DNA from: Puccinia triticina
Lineage: Eukaryota > Basidiomycota > Pucciniomycetes > Pucciniales > Pucciniaceae
DNA length: 64,000 bases
Assembly (NCBI RefSeq): GCF_026914185.1
Contig: NC_070560.1
Location: forward strand, 4,641,501 to 4,705,500
Reading direction: 5' to 3'
The translations under genes and the position numbers were made by a program. This document shows positions 34,525 through 44,700 of this stretch, one piece after another. The number at the start of each line of letters is the position of its first letter. The stretch's first letter is position 1. The notes under the pieces were generated by a model. It ran no database searches. It was not told the DNA's origin and was given only the letters and a program-made list of their open reading frames with translations.

Positions 34525-36981
34525 GATGAAGCCGACAGCACAGGTTGGCGAGTGGGCCAGACACTGACAACCCAGACGAGTAGTAGATCAAGAAGATGGT
34601 AGCAAAGATATCAAACCTGGAGGGGAGAGCAATAATGAAACTGGTGTACGGCAACGCGAGGACAAAGGCTTCGAGATACAATCGGAAGAGGGATAAGACC
34701 AAGGAAACTTGAGATTAGGAGCAATGACTCGCGGGGCATGAGCGGCAGCAAGGAGTCTCGCGCATTCACCCGACACACAAAATTTCCCATCAGGCATGGG
34801 AACAAAACTGCAAGCAAACAGATCACGGATTAGGCCTAGGTCATCCGGAACAAAAGGGTTCAAAGGGGTCCTGGTTATCGTACGGTTTAGAATGACTTGT
34901 CGTGTAAGCTTGCTGATGACAGCCTGGCAACTGGAGGGTGAGTAAGTCCGAGTGAGTGCTTCCTGGCGCTTCCGTGATCCAATTCCAAGCTCAAACCCGT
35001 GGGGAAGCAGGTGGACTACTGCAACACACATGTATTTATCCTTATTTATCAGCTGAAGTAGAGAATCCTACCACCCAAGCGAAGGGAATGGGCAGAAATA
35101 CAGATTAAACAGATATTCAAATGTGTATACATCAGTTGGGCAATTGTCGCTCAAAATGCGATCCGTTGCATCATATAACACCTTTTTTCCATCCGCCGCT
35201 GCAATTGGTTGATTGGTTGAACGCAATCATGCCCTCGTCCCCAGAGGATCACGGTGTATGTACATTCACACATTAGTGGTCACGTCACGCACCTCGCGAA
35301 AAGTCATTGATGCAATACATTTCACTTGTTTTGCCCATGTCGCCAAAACGTCCTGTTGTCAAGGGCGTATGCTGGCAGCTGACCCAGGCATCGGAAGAGA
35401 CCTGATGAGGATAGTGCACCTTGTCCTTACCCTAGCAGTAGCACATATCGCACCAGGTGAGGTGTATGATTGGGCTTTCTCAGCAACACGCGCATTTCCA
35501 TAGAAAAACATCCTCTATCATTGCACAAAGCCAGCGAAGCTTCAACAAGCGGCAGCCCAATGCTCCTATGTCTGTTGAGCAAAAAAAGAGACAAGGACGT
35601 CCCATGGACAACAAGCAGTTCTTTGACACACCAATTAGAGCCGGAGGCAGGGTGGTTCTGACTCCTTGAGTTAGGTTGCTGGGTTGCTGTAGACATGTTT
35701 GCCTTGGTAGACCTCAAGGAAGCAGGACCCAGGAAACCAAAAATGTTTGACTGACCACTTTTCCCCTGATGAAGGTGCATACTCACCTAGGATACATGAA
35801 TATTTGCTGATAGTTTGTGGTCCAGCAATGGAGGAATTCCCATTGCAATCTGGAGGGCTCTGAGAGTCCCAAAGCCTAGATTTCCCTGCGAAATTTGGCT
35901 TGGATCTAGGTCTGGAAGGGGTTCCCAGATTGACAAGAAGTCCTCCAATGGCTGATGTGATCAAGGGTGTTGTTTTTGGCGCCCTGCTTACTGCTATAAC
36001 CAAGAAAAGCCTGCTGAAACATAACTAGTTGAATGTTGGAACTTGCTTTAGTTTTCTCTGAGTTGAGAATCATTGGTAAGGCATCATCCTGTAGCTAGGA
36101 ACATGAATGAAAACATACAACATCAGATTTTGATGAAAATATCATTCTTGGAGTCAAAGCATCTCCTGTGTTTGTAACTTTTTGCCACAAACCTGGCTCC
36201 AGATTTCTGGTTAAAGAACCTAAATTTCAATTGCTATGAAACTAAGACCAGATCTAAATAGACAAAGTTTAATGGTAACAAAACAAGATATTGTCAAAAT
36301 GACAAGGTTTTAAGAAATATAGGCATACCCAAAGAGAGTTTGAGACAGGAAAAGAGAAACACAGGACTGAAGGTAAAATAACAAAGAATTAGTTTGATAA
36401 AAACAAATGGTGGAAAGACTGCCAAAGAAGAGATAATTGATGGGTTCACTTCTCACCAAGTGGAGAACAGGACCAAACACCCATTCTAGATATTAATTCA
36501 ATCAAAAAGAGGATAAAAAATTAGGCAATATCTTGATCAATACAAGTTCACAGATTGAACTGGGTTGTTTGATGAGGTGAGTCAGAAGATAGGAACTTAG
36601 GAAGAAAAGGAAGGGGAAGGTTGTTTATTAGTGGATCAGAGGATAATGATGACTGAGGAGCAGATGCACAGACCTCCTGATTGAAATTCAGAATCTAGGA
36701 AAAACTAGGTTATGATTACACAGGCACTGTGAGTCTGAGTCTCTTGTGTGACAACAGGACACAAGGAAAAGGAGGGGGAATCGTCTGGATTGCTTGGGAT
36801 AAAGAAATACAAACAATGAGATAGAGAGAAAGAGAGAGAAAGATAGAAGATCAGGCCTAGACTTTAAGTCTTTTAAATATGGACTTGGAAAAACAACTCC
36901 CAACTTTTGGGAAAAGAACTCCCATATGTTGGTGCGACCATTTCTTGACTAGCACTTGACATTGACCTAGACCCTTTTTTT
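34525..36981. other. RhoGAP upstream region and repeats, no firm gene
   Basis: A minus-strand frame at 35031-34588 (starting MCVAVVHLLPHGFELG) has some coding character and could be an upstream exon or separate small gene, but I cannot connect it by splicing. 35400-36000 looks like old repeat sequence. The rest is AT-rich without features. Confidence 0.35.
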
Positions 36982-37221
36982 GGGTACGGGTTTTTTGGGA
37001 GTCGTCGACCTAAATTATTTTGAATTTGTGAGTTGTCCCAACTAATTTTTATTATTATTTTTATTATTTATGAAAAACCATAACTTCTTCCTCCCATCTA
37101 CCGCATGCATAAAAATTTGAGAGGACAGAGAAATACACATAAAAAGACAATACTGAAGGTTTTAGCAGTATTGTCCCATCAGGAAATGAGATATAAGGGA
37201 TGTGTCCCAAAAGTAGTAGGA

Positions 37222-37405
37222 AAATAACTGCTGACTGTGTAACTTTTGCGTCACACACCCAAAATGTCCAAAAATATCAGGGATATCTTAAGACTGCATA
37301 AACTCTGTGATATAATGACTGCTAACTGTGTAACTTTTGTGTTACACACCCAAACAGTCAAAAGTTTTCAGGGATATTTCAAGACTGCATCTCCTCTGCG
37401 CTATA
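37222..37405. repeat. Direct duplication of about 90 bp
   Basis: Two diverged copies, each with GACTG/AACTGTGTAACTTTTG, a CACACACCCAAA block, then CAGGGATAT and AAGACTGCAT. They lie in the 3' part of the MULE element. Confidence 0.85.
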
Positions 37406-37493
37406 AAGTTTGTGGCATTAGTGTGCCATCAGAACATGAGATATGAGGGGTGCAGGTCCACAATAGACATTCTCCCTACCAGCGCACAATTTG

Positions 37494-37573
37494 TACCTCA
37501 TGGGCACAATTTGTACCTCATGGGCACAATTTGTACCTCATGGGCACAATATGTACCTCATGTTTGATGACAC
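37494..37573. repeat. 20-bp tandem repeat, four units
   Basis: Units of GCACAATTTGTACCTCATGG. The fourth has one change (AATATG) and is cut at its end. Confidence 0.93.
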
Positions 37574-37716
37574 AAAATCTCAGAGCTGTCAGAAATAATA
37601 AGGACAAGAAAATAAAAACAGTCTTTATTCAAAAAATACTAGAGAGAAATAAACACAATATTTATTCAAAAAAGACTAGAACAATCACCAATACATGAAA
37701 ACTACAAAAGGAAATA

Positions 37717-39412
37717 TTAGTAATATTTGCCACTCTTATCAGGAAAGAGGAGCTTTCTTCCACCTGTTTGGGCAAAACAATGGGAGTATCTTGCCTCCCA
37801 ACCAAGTGCCTCTGGGTTGGCATTTAACTTCCAGCTCTTTTGTAGGGAAGGAGCAGGGAAGACTTCAGGGGAGGATAGTTTTAAGGCCACAAAGTGATCA
37901 AGTTGCCAGCTGAAATTCAAGAAGATTGGGGGGTTTTTGTTAGGAGGGCAGAAGGAGGGAAGGAAAGTTTGAGACCACTCTTCAGTGAAATGAAAAACTG
38001 GCCTTTGGAAAGTTTTGGCCATTGCTTTGCCAGAAGAGGGCATTGCCATCCAATGAGCCATGCACTGCAAAAAAAACTTGGTCAACTGCTTTCAGTTGAC
38101 ATGCAGGATACTCAAGCCAAGCTGCCATTGTAACTCCACCTGAATGCACAAGTGTCTTTTTTGGCACAGTCACTGTGCAAGGTGCACAGTGACTGTGCAT
38201 TAAAGCTTGGGTTGAGTCAAACCTTGAGTAAGGCTGGTGTAACACCACAAGCTTCCTCAGAGTTACCACATGTCAACTGCTCACAGTTGACACAGTTTTT
38301 TTTGCAGTGATGCCGCAACCTTTGGTACTGGAAAAGTTTATTCTGGCCAGAGTTGATTCAATTTTGTGGAAATGTCACATCTTCACGTACCACTTGCTTT
38401 GGTTGTTGATTTTGTTGGATAGAGCGTCTTGGGCTGCACCCCAAGCACCCTTACCATTCCCCAAGCACCATGCCACCGTGCGGAATCCACAATGGACATC
38501 AGAATCAACGTCAAGTATCCGCTTGACCAAGGTTCTGATGATGAATGGGAGTTGATTGAGCCAATTGGGTTGGTTGACTGGTTCCTTGGATGGTGGTGAG
38601 GGGACTGTAGCTGTTGGCAGTGGAGGGACTGGAGCTGTTGGCGGTGAAGGGACTCGGGTGGCTCGCAAGGCTTGCGGAGGGGGTACCTGGCTGGATTTTG
38701 GCGGAGGGGCGGGGGCAGATGACGTTGATTGAGCAGGAGGGGAAGGGGAAGTTGGAGCTTGCTTCTTCCCAGCAGCGCGGGACAGACGTTGTTGTGGAGG
38801 GGCGGCGGCAGACAAGGCTGATTTCACAGGAGGGGAAGGGGAAGGTGGATCTGGCTTCTTAGGGGCGACGCGGATTGGTTTGAAGTGCTTTGTCGGGACT
38901 TGGGCTTTTGGTGGCGGAAGAGGAGGAAGCGCAGGTGAGGAGGGTGATGGCGATGGAGATGGCAACGGAGAAGGAGACGGAGCAACGTTCTTGGTGGTAT
39001 TTGACTTTTGGGCCAGGAGTTTCCTCTTCTTGGGCGCTGGTTCCTTCTTCTTCTTCTTCTCCTCTTCTTTCTTCCTTCATTTGTCTCATTTCTTCCTTCT
39101 CCACTTTTCTGGTTTCTGTTTCTTGGACTTCATTGTTGCTCCTTCTTCACTCTTCCTTTTATTTTCAATGTGTTTGAAGGCAGAGGGGTCCCTTTTTGTT
39201 GATTTTGGTTTGTTTAGCGCGCCTTTTGGACGTCCATGGGTGGCCTGAGCTTGTGTTGATTCCTGGATAGTCACGACGGTTCCAGAGCCTTCCAATAGGC
39301 TGTTGATAGCCTGTAAATGGACCGCCATCTGCAGGAGCCTTTTGCGGATCCAGTTGACTTGCTCTATTTGGGTGAGATCAGCCCGGGTGTCAAGTGCGTG
39401 AAGATCCTGTGG
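37717..39412 (-). pseudogene. MULE C-terminal part with OTU-type cysteine protease domain
   Basis: It begins at an acceptor near 39412 with DLHALDTRADLTQIEQVNWI, continues through THGRPKGALNKPKS and RDPSAFKHI, a Lys/Glu-rich and a Pro-rich linker, and reaches ILDVDSDVHCGFRTVAW. DxxxCxFR is the OTU cysteine motif. A TGA at 38377-38375 and the insertion 38063-38309 interrupt it. The last part, 38062-37717, holds HWMAMPSSG, WSQTFLPSFCPPN and LDHFVALKL (the catalytic His region). OTU domains cleave ubiquitin; why MULEs carry them is unknown to me. The domain is broken here. Confidence 0.75.
38063..38309. mobile_element. MITE with CACTGC ends, nested in the OTU domain
   Basis: The left end is CACTGCAAAAAAAACTTGGT; the complement of the right end is CACTGCAAAAAAAACTGTGT. 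Both continue with GTCAACTG-n-CAGTTGACATG, a second palindrome. A 3-bp repeat ATG flanks it (38060-38062, 38310-38312). 247 bp, no coding. The ends and 3-bp duplication fit CACTA/EnSpm. Confidence 0.82.
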
Positions 39413-39639
39413 GGAATGAAAAGACTCCAGTCAGTAAGGGAATGAGGCAGGGGAGGTTGAAAATCGGAGGGAGGGGTGGCAATGGCCGGACAAATGGGAG
39501 TTGGCTGTAGTTGTTCATCAAATTGAGGCCGTGTGCTTTGATGATTTGGGAGTTGGCGGGAGTTTTTATCCTAATTGGCATGCCGCAATGGCGGAATATG
39601 GGAGTCTTTCCATTCCCTGGAGCGCGCGGGGGAAAACAG

Positions 39640-39720
39640 GAGTTGTTGGAGAAAAATGGGAGTTGTCCACGGAAAAACAGGAGTTGTCAAGGGAAAAACG
39701 GGAGTTGTCCACAAAAACCG
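39640..39720. repeat. Short tandem GGAGTTGTCC-type repeats in a MULE intron
   Basis: Four units of about 21 bp built on GGAGTTGT and GGAAAAAC, within the presumed intron between the SWIM exon and the C-terminal exon. Confidence 0.75.
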
Positions 39721-39772
39721 GCCATACAAGGCCCCCCCACATGACAAAAAGAGAAAACAAAAGCCCAAATCT

Positions 39773-40030
39773 TACCTTCATGTGCCACTGAACATGAAAA
39801 TCCTCGGGGATTATCCTATCGCCATCCATTGTGTGCTGCCAGAGTGTATGTTTACAAGGAATTCCCATGCGGTTTTTGTAACACCCGTTGCACCTGTGCC
39901 AATTCTCCAGGTTGACACTTGCTCTCAGATTATCCTGCGCCTTCCGGAGAGCAAAGTGGGTGATCCGGCCGTGACAGAGCAAGAAATCTTCCCTATTGAT
40001 AAAAGGCTTCTAATCTTCTCCTTGTGATGC
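39773..40030 (-). pseudogene. MULE SWIM zinc-finger exon
   Basis: It reads ITHFALRKAQDNLRASVNLE, then HRCNGCYKNRMGIPCKH. The CxC-like pair followed by GIPCKH is the SWIM motif found after the DDE domain of MULE transposases. It ends MK before a GTAAGA donor at about 39773. It lies in another frame than the DDE part; a small indel near 40015-40030 is implied. Confidence 0.75.
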
Positions 40031-40112
40031 GCCGGGGGATTTTGTGGGATTGAGCTTCAAGCGCATTCTTGATTAACTTGATGATGGCAGCAAAAGAAAC
40101 TTTGTGGCCCAG

Positions 40113-40741
40113 CAACAGTGCAAGAGCTACGCTACAAAAAGCGGCAGCGTAGCAAAAGCGTAGCGGTTTTAGCCTTGCTTCGCTAAGCTTTTTGTAGCGG
40201 ACTTGGCGCTTCGCTATTCGCTACATTTTTTAAGGGGAAAAAATTAAAGAAAATAGCACGCTTTTTTTAGCGCAGAGTAGCGGCAATTCGCTACGCTTCT
40301 CGCTATAGTAGCGGAAAAAACGCTACTGTAGCGATTTTGCTGCGCTACCATAGCACCAGTCAAACATCAATACTGCACATCATAAAATGATGGAGGATTG
40401 ATGTTTGTGTACTATTTCTGGCATTTTCCACCAAAAGGCAGAGATGCCCGCTACACTTTTGACACAGAAGCGACCCGGTTCGCTACGCTTTTGGCGCTAA
40501 AAAGCGCTATTAGCGCCAAAAAGCGTCAATTTTTCCGCTGCGCTATACTGTAGCGAAGCGGCAAAAAAAGCACTTCGCTACGCGCAGGCCAAAACTGCAG
40601 TAGCGGTTCTGGCGCTTCGCTACCGCTCAAAGTAGCGATTTCCGCTAGCGCTAACGCTATTCTGGATCCAGAGTAGCGTGTTTCCGCTTCGCTACGCAAA
40701 AGCGCCGCTTTTTGTAGCGAAGCGTAGCTCTTGCAGTGTTG
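40113..40741. mobile_element. CTACGC foldback element, 7-bp-duplication group (member 4), nested in MULE
   Basis: The left end is CAACAGTGCAAGAGCTACGC; the complement of the right end is CAACACTGCAAGAGCTACGC. The 7-bp duplication GGCCCAG lies at 40106-40112 and 40742-40748. The interior is GTAGCG/CGCTAC words on both strands. Element plus one duplication is 636 bp, a multiple of 3; skipping it rejoins LLG to HKVSF in the transposase frame. Confidence 0.9.
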
Positions 40742-40748
40742 GGCCCAG

Positions 40749-41583
40749 GAGATAAGATTTAATGAAAGCATGCAATGATTTGATTTGAGACGTTGTCCAA
40801 TGGTTGAAATGTGGTATATCCTTTGTCCAAGCGTTAGCATACTTTTCACACACTGGAAGCCATGTTTCCATCCTATAATCTCCAAAACCTTCACCGTATT
40901 TCGCGCAAAACTGACTGAAGCTTGAGCTGAAATCACCTGGACTAGTCATCTTCATCAAGTTGCTCCAGTGTTGAAGCATTTCAAACTCCTTAGCCTTGTC
41001 CTTGATGTTTTTCGCGCCATTGGAGACCAAGTTCTTCTGTATGTGCCCAGTGCACAGCATGTGGGTCAAATTCGGAAAATTGGACTGGAGAGAGGAGATG
41101 AGAGCTTCTTCTTGGTCAGTCAGAACAACAGCAGGAAGGGGAATCTTGTTGGAAGTGAAAACTGTCAGGAGGGATTTGAGGGCCCAGTTGTAATAATCTT
41201 GTGTCTCTTTGGCAAGGAAGAAGAATGCCAAACTGAAAGTCTTGTTGGCTCCGGTGACACCAGTGATGTGGAGGAGAGGCATCAAATACTTATTTGTCTT
41301 GTATGTACAGTCAAGGAAAAGGATTGCATGGTACTGATGGAGAAGCTTAACAGAGAGGGAATGACAGAAAAAAAGGCCCTTGAGCTTGCCAGATTTGTCA
41401 ACCTTTGTCATTGTTGTGAAATCCTTTCCAGCCAGAGTTTCATTCAGGTGAATGATGGGACTGATTCCTTGCAACATCTCTTGCGCAGCCCACTTTTGTG
41501 CCAAGTAAATCATATCAATTGTGGCCAAGATTGTCTTGTCAGGGTGCAGCTTCTTGAGGCATTCAAGTTGTCAGGCTCGGTGA
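40749..41583 (-). pseudogene. MULE transposase DDE domain
   Basis: It reads ECLKKLHPDKTILATIDMIY, then GLFFCHSLSVKLLHQYHAIL. FLDCTYKTNKYLMPLLHITG carries the first catalytic Asp; VVLTDQEEALISSLQSNFPN and HMLCTGHIQKN carry the second Asp and the C/H signature. It then runs to HAFIKSYLLG, where the foldback element interrupts. Transposases of this family cut and paste DNA. The open frame is otherwise intact, so insertion rather than point mutation silenced it. Confidence 0.85.
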
Positions 41584-41599
41584 TGCCAAGAGCACAAGT

Positions 41600-42660
41600 G
41601 CTCTTCTAGCTACGCTGGCGACAGAGCACGGTACAGTAGCGCGCGCAGCAAAAGCGCGGTAAAAAGTGCGAAATAGCTAAAGAAGCTATTTCTAATGAAC
41701 CCAAAAAAGGGGTTAACGGAGGGGCCAGGGGCGCCTGGGGTGTTTTAGTGCCCTCCGCAGTTCTTACAGGGCCTGCGCACGAGATGTGCAGGAGTTTTTG
41801 TGACCTGTGACGTTTGGGGCCCTCAGGAAGGGGGTGATTGCGCGATGACTCGCTCCCAGGGGATATAAAGGGATAGAAATCCCGGTAGAAAGGAAAAAAA
41901 CGCAGACTTACTTGTAAAAAGAAGTCTGCGACAAAAAAAACACAATCGATCCGAAAAAAACCGAAGTCAAGGCGATGTCAGGCTGGCAAACTGGTCGAAA
42001 AGACGAGTGGCGAGACTAGCGAGGTGTCGAGCTGGTTATAATAGGTATCTGAGGGGCCTTCCTTCGCCTGAAGGCCCTCAATTATATATTCGAGCTACAA
42101 CCGGTAGGGTTGTAGCTCTTATTGTAAATACTTCCTCGGTTTCTCGGCCGGAGGAAGTAGTGCTTCTTTCAAGGGTGACGGGAGTGAAGGGGGATTCTAC
42201 TAGTCCCTTCGCTCCCGTTCACTTTATTTGTTATTCGATCCTTTTGCTATTCCTCGGCTCAAGGAATAGCGTGGTTTGTATTCCATCATTGGCCGGGGGA
42301 GGAGGAGTAGTATAATTCTGTTTCTCTCCTCCCCGACCGAAATGCTTCTATTTCTCGTAGAGACTACTCTCTGTTTAGTAGTCTCTTGAGAGTGTCTGAC
42401 GACCCGTTCTCTTGGCTTGAGAACGGGTTTGAACTAATATTTTTTCTCCTGCTGATTCTTTGGCCGGAGCTTTATTTTCCTTACTCGTCTAAGGAATCTT
42501 TTTTATTATTATGTGTGCGGCACTCCGCGCCGCAGCTAGGTCTTTTTACAAGAAAGAAGTCTGTTTTGTACGCGGCGCTCTGTGCCGCTATTATTACATA
42601 CAATTTTTGTAATGCTACAATAGTTAGCCGGGCTCTAACTTATTATAGTAGCCCGGCTGA
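41600..42660. mobile_element. Insertion carrying a dense array of hairpins
   Basis: It splits the MULE gene. A 7-bp repeat CACAAGT lies at 41593-41599 and 42661-42667; the ends are not inverted repeats. From 41901 to 42658 I see at least twelve consecutive stem-loops, most with 9-14 bp stems and short loops, e.g. 41901-41930, 42051-42079, 42092-42118 (11-bp stem), 42129-42159, 42178-42218 (about 14 bp), 42246-42270, 42359-42386, 42402-42428, 42626-42658. No long reading frame. Class unknown; it could be a solo LTR of unusual structure. Confidence 0.65.
41864..41870 (+). promoter_or_regulatory. TATA box upstream of the hairpin array
   Basis: GGATATAAAGGG lies 37 bp before the first strong hairpin (41901). 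The position would place a transcript start near that hairpin. Function is inferred only from the motif and spacing. Confidence 0.4.
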
Positions 42661-42661
42661 C

Positions 42662-43150
42662 ACAAGTATTTGTGCCGGTTGCAATCCAGCCTTTCCAAGT
42701 CTTTTCATTTCTTCGTAGAGGGTGTCGCTGAGCTTAAAGTGAACAGTGTGGGAAACGGCGGCGGTGGGGCGGTGATTATGAGTTGAGTTGGAGACTGAGA
42801 ATTTCCAGTGGCCCTTCTTCTTCTGGTGGTATACGGCCGCAGCAAATGGACAGCCAATCAATTGAGATGATATATTTTCACAAGTATTGCCTTTACGTTT
42901 TTTTTTTTTTGCAGGATTGCCCCCTCTGGATCATTTCAATGTGGATTTTATGTCAGTATGGGATATTCCAATAGTAACAGAAGAATGAAAAAGAAGTGAG
43001 AAATAACAGACCTGAAACATTTAAAATTGACACTCTTTCCAGGAACAGAGTGTTTCACCAATATCCCATAGCCATGCGCACAAGCAAATTCTTTGATGGG
43101 CCCCTTAACCGCTTCAACGTTGTCAAAAATTCCAGCTGGCGGTGCAGGAA
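42662..43150 (-). pseudogene. MULE FAR1-type DNA-binding domain
   Basis: It reads VEAVKGPIKEFACAHGYGIL and VKHSVPGKSVNFKC (about 43120-43020), an intron, then IGCPFAAAVYHQKKKGHWKF and SNSTHNHRPTA (from 42861). The C-x(n)-GCPF-x(n)-NSTHNH pattern is the WRKY-GCM1/FAR1 zinc finger. It ends LQPAQILV at the hairpin insertion. Confidence 0.75.
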
Positions 43151-43157
43151 TGTTGTC

Positions 43158-44324
43158 TTAGATTGTCCTTTCTCCTTCTTCATTTACTGAGTCATCATCA
43201 TCCGGTTGATTCTTGTTCTCAAGTTCCATTTCTTCAAGCTCCTTCTCAGTTCTCTCTTCAGCAATTTTCTCAAATATTTTTTTGATTTCTTCTGGGTTTT
43301 TTTGAGTTGGAATAATTTCAGAGTTTGGATCATTGTTGATATTATATTTGTCTAATTCTAACATTACTATAAAATCTTCTATGGTTTTATCTTCTCTAGC
43401 TAGCTCTACATACTTCTCAAGTATCTTCTGCTTGTCTGGATTCTGATCTAAGCTATAATCTTCAATTTATTCTTCATTTTCTTCATGTATTTGGTTTTCG
43501 AGATTTCTTTTGGCAATTTCTTGAGTAATTTGAAGGAGGAGGGGGTCTAGAGTGATGTCTTTAAGGGATTCAGTGGTCTGAATGCAGGCTTTGACAGCAG
43601 CAATGGCCTGGGAGTTGGCGGCTGCTGTTTGGGAGTCGGTGGATCCTGCTATTTGGGAGGCGGCAGGGTCACGTAGGCAGGGGCTAGGGCAGGCGTTTGG
43701 AAGTCAGCGGCTGTAGGAGGTTGAGATTTGGCAGGGTCACGTGAGTAGGCAGCGTAGGCGGGGGCTAGGGCAGGCTTTTGGGAGTTGGTGGCTGCAGGAG
43801 CTTGGGAGTCGGCGGGGTCACAGGAGTTGGCAGCGTAGGCAGGGGCTAGAACTGCTCCTTGGGGGTCTAGAATGGCCGCTCCTGGGGAGTTGGTGGCTGC
43901 GTGGGAGTCAACGGCTGTAAGAGACTCTGGGGCTGCAATGGCAAGGGAGTCAGCGTCAATGCCAGACCCGTTTGCGGGACCTTCAGCGGCGGCTTGATTG
44001 GCAGCTGGATTGAGGGCGGAAACAAGGGTGTTGGGGGCTCAGTGCCTCCTGTTGTGCATTTTGGATGGGAGGTAGTCGGCAGGGGAGGGGGCTTACCTGG
44101 CATTTTGACAGCCACCAGACCCTTGCCAGCAGCTACAGATTTATTGCCAGCAGCTGGGGTTTCCTTGGCGTGCTCCCAGCGACTGGGGGCTCGGTGTGCT
44201 CGCCAGGAAATGGGGGCTTGGCGTGCTTGATGGCGGCGACAGGGGGCTTGGCGTGCTCAATGGCGGCAACAGGGGCCAGAGAGTCCTGGGCGGCAGCGGG
44301 GGCGGCTGAGTTAATCATGGTCAC
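43158..44324 (-). pseudogene. MULE N-terminal Pro/Ala-rich and acidic segments
   Basis: The probable start is MTMINSAAPAAAQDS at 44324, followed by Ala/Pro repeats (AAIEHAKPPVAAIKHAKPP). Further exons carry Pro-rich GGAGT-type repeats (43560-44100) and an acidic helix (43364-43158, KIAEERTEKELEEMELENK). Stops in several places show decay. Exon limits are not resolved. Confidence 0.5.
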
Positions 44325-44700
44325 AGACGGCGTGCGGTTTGATCGATTGGGTGGCGGTTGGGGTGTGTGATGTGTGTGATGGGTGGGGAGTTGTCACGAC
44401 CCCCTGGGGTTTCCCATTGGCCCCCCCGGCCGACTCCCAAATTAACGCATGGGGGCGCTTGTTTTGGGTGAACGACTCCCAAACCCTCCCAGGAAGAATA
44501 ATAAAAATAGGGGGTTAATAAACGTACCCGGTTTTTCCCCGTCTGTACCCGGTTTTTGTGTACCCCCTTTTCCGCGTACGTACCCAGTTTTTTCTACTCA
44601 TTTCTACGCGACCCAAATAATATCAAAATTCATCTAAAATTATGAACATACATGCAATCAGAACTTCAAAAAAAACATTTTTTAATCAATTAATTATTTT

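Larger units (their letters stand above)
36982..44585 (-). mobile_element. MULE-type DNA transposon carrying FAR1, DDE, SWIM and OTU parts, with three nested insertions
   Basis: A degenerate minus-strand gene covers most of this span (parts listed separately). Tentative ends are GGGTACGG at 36982 and, inverted, GGGTACGTACG ending at 44585; next to the right end GTACCCGGTTTTT-like words recur three or four times. No clean 9-bp duplication is visible, so the ends are uncertain. Insertions at 38063-38309, 40113-40741 and 41600-42660 each carry their own target duplications. Confidence 0.75.

Noticed and set aside
42396..42432. Possible hammerhead ribozyme core (CTGACGA before a stem)
   Set aside because: The second conserved strand (GAAA) and cleavage triplet are absent after the stem.
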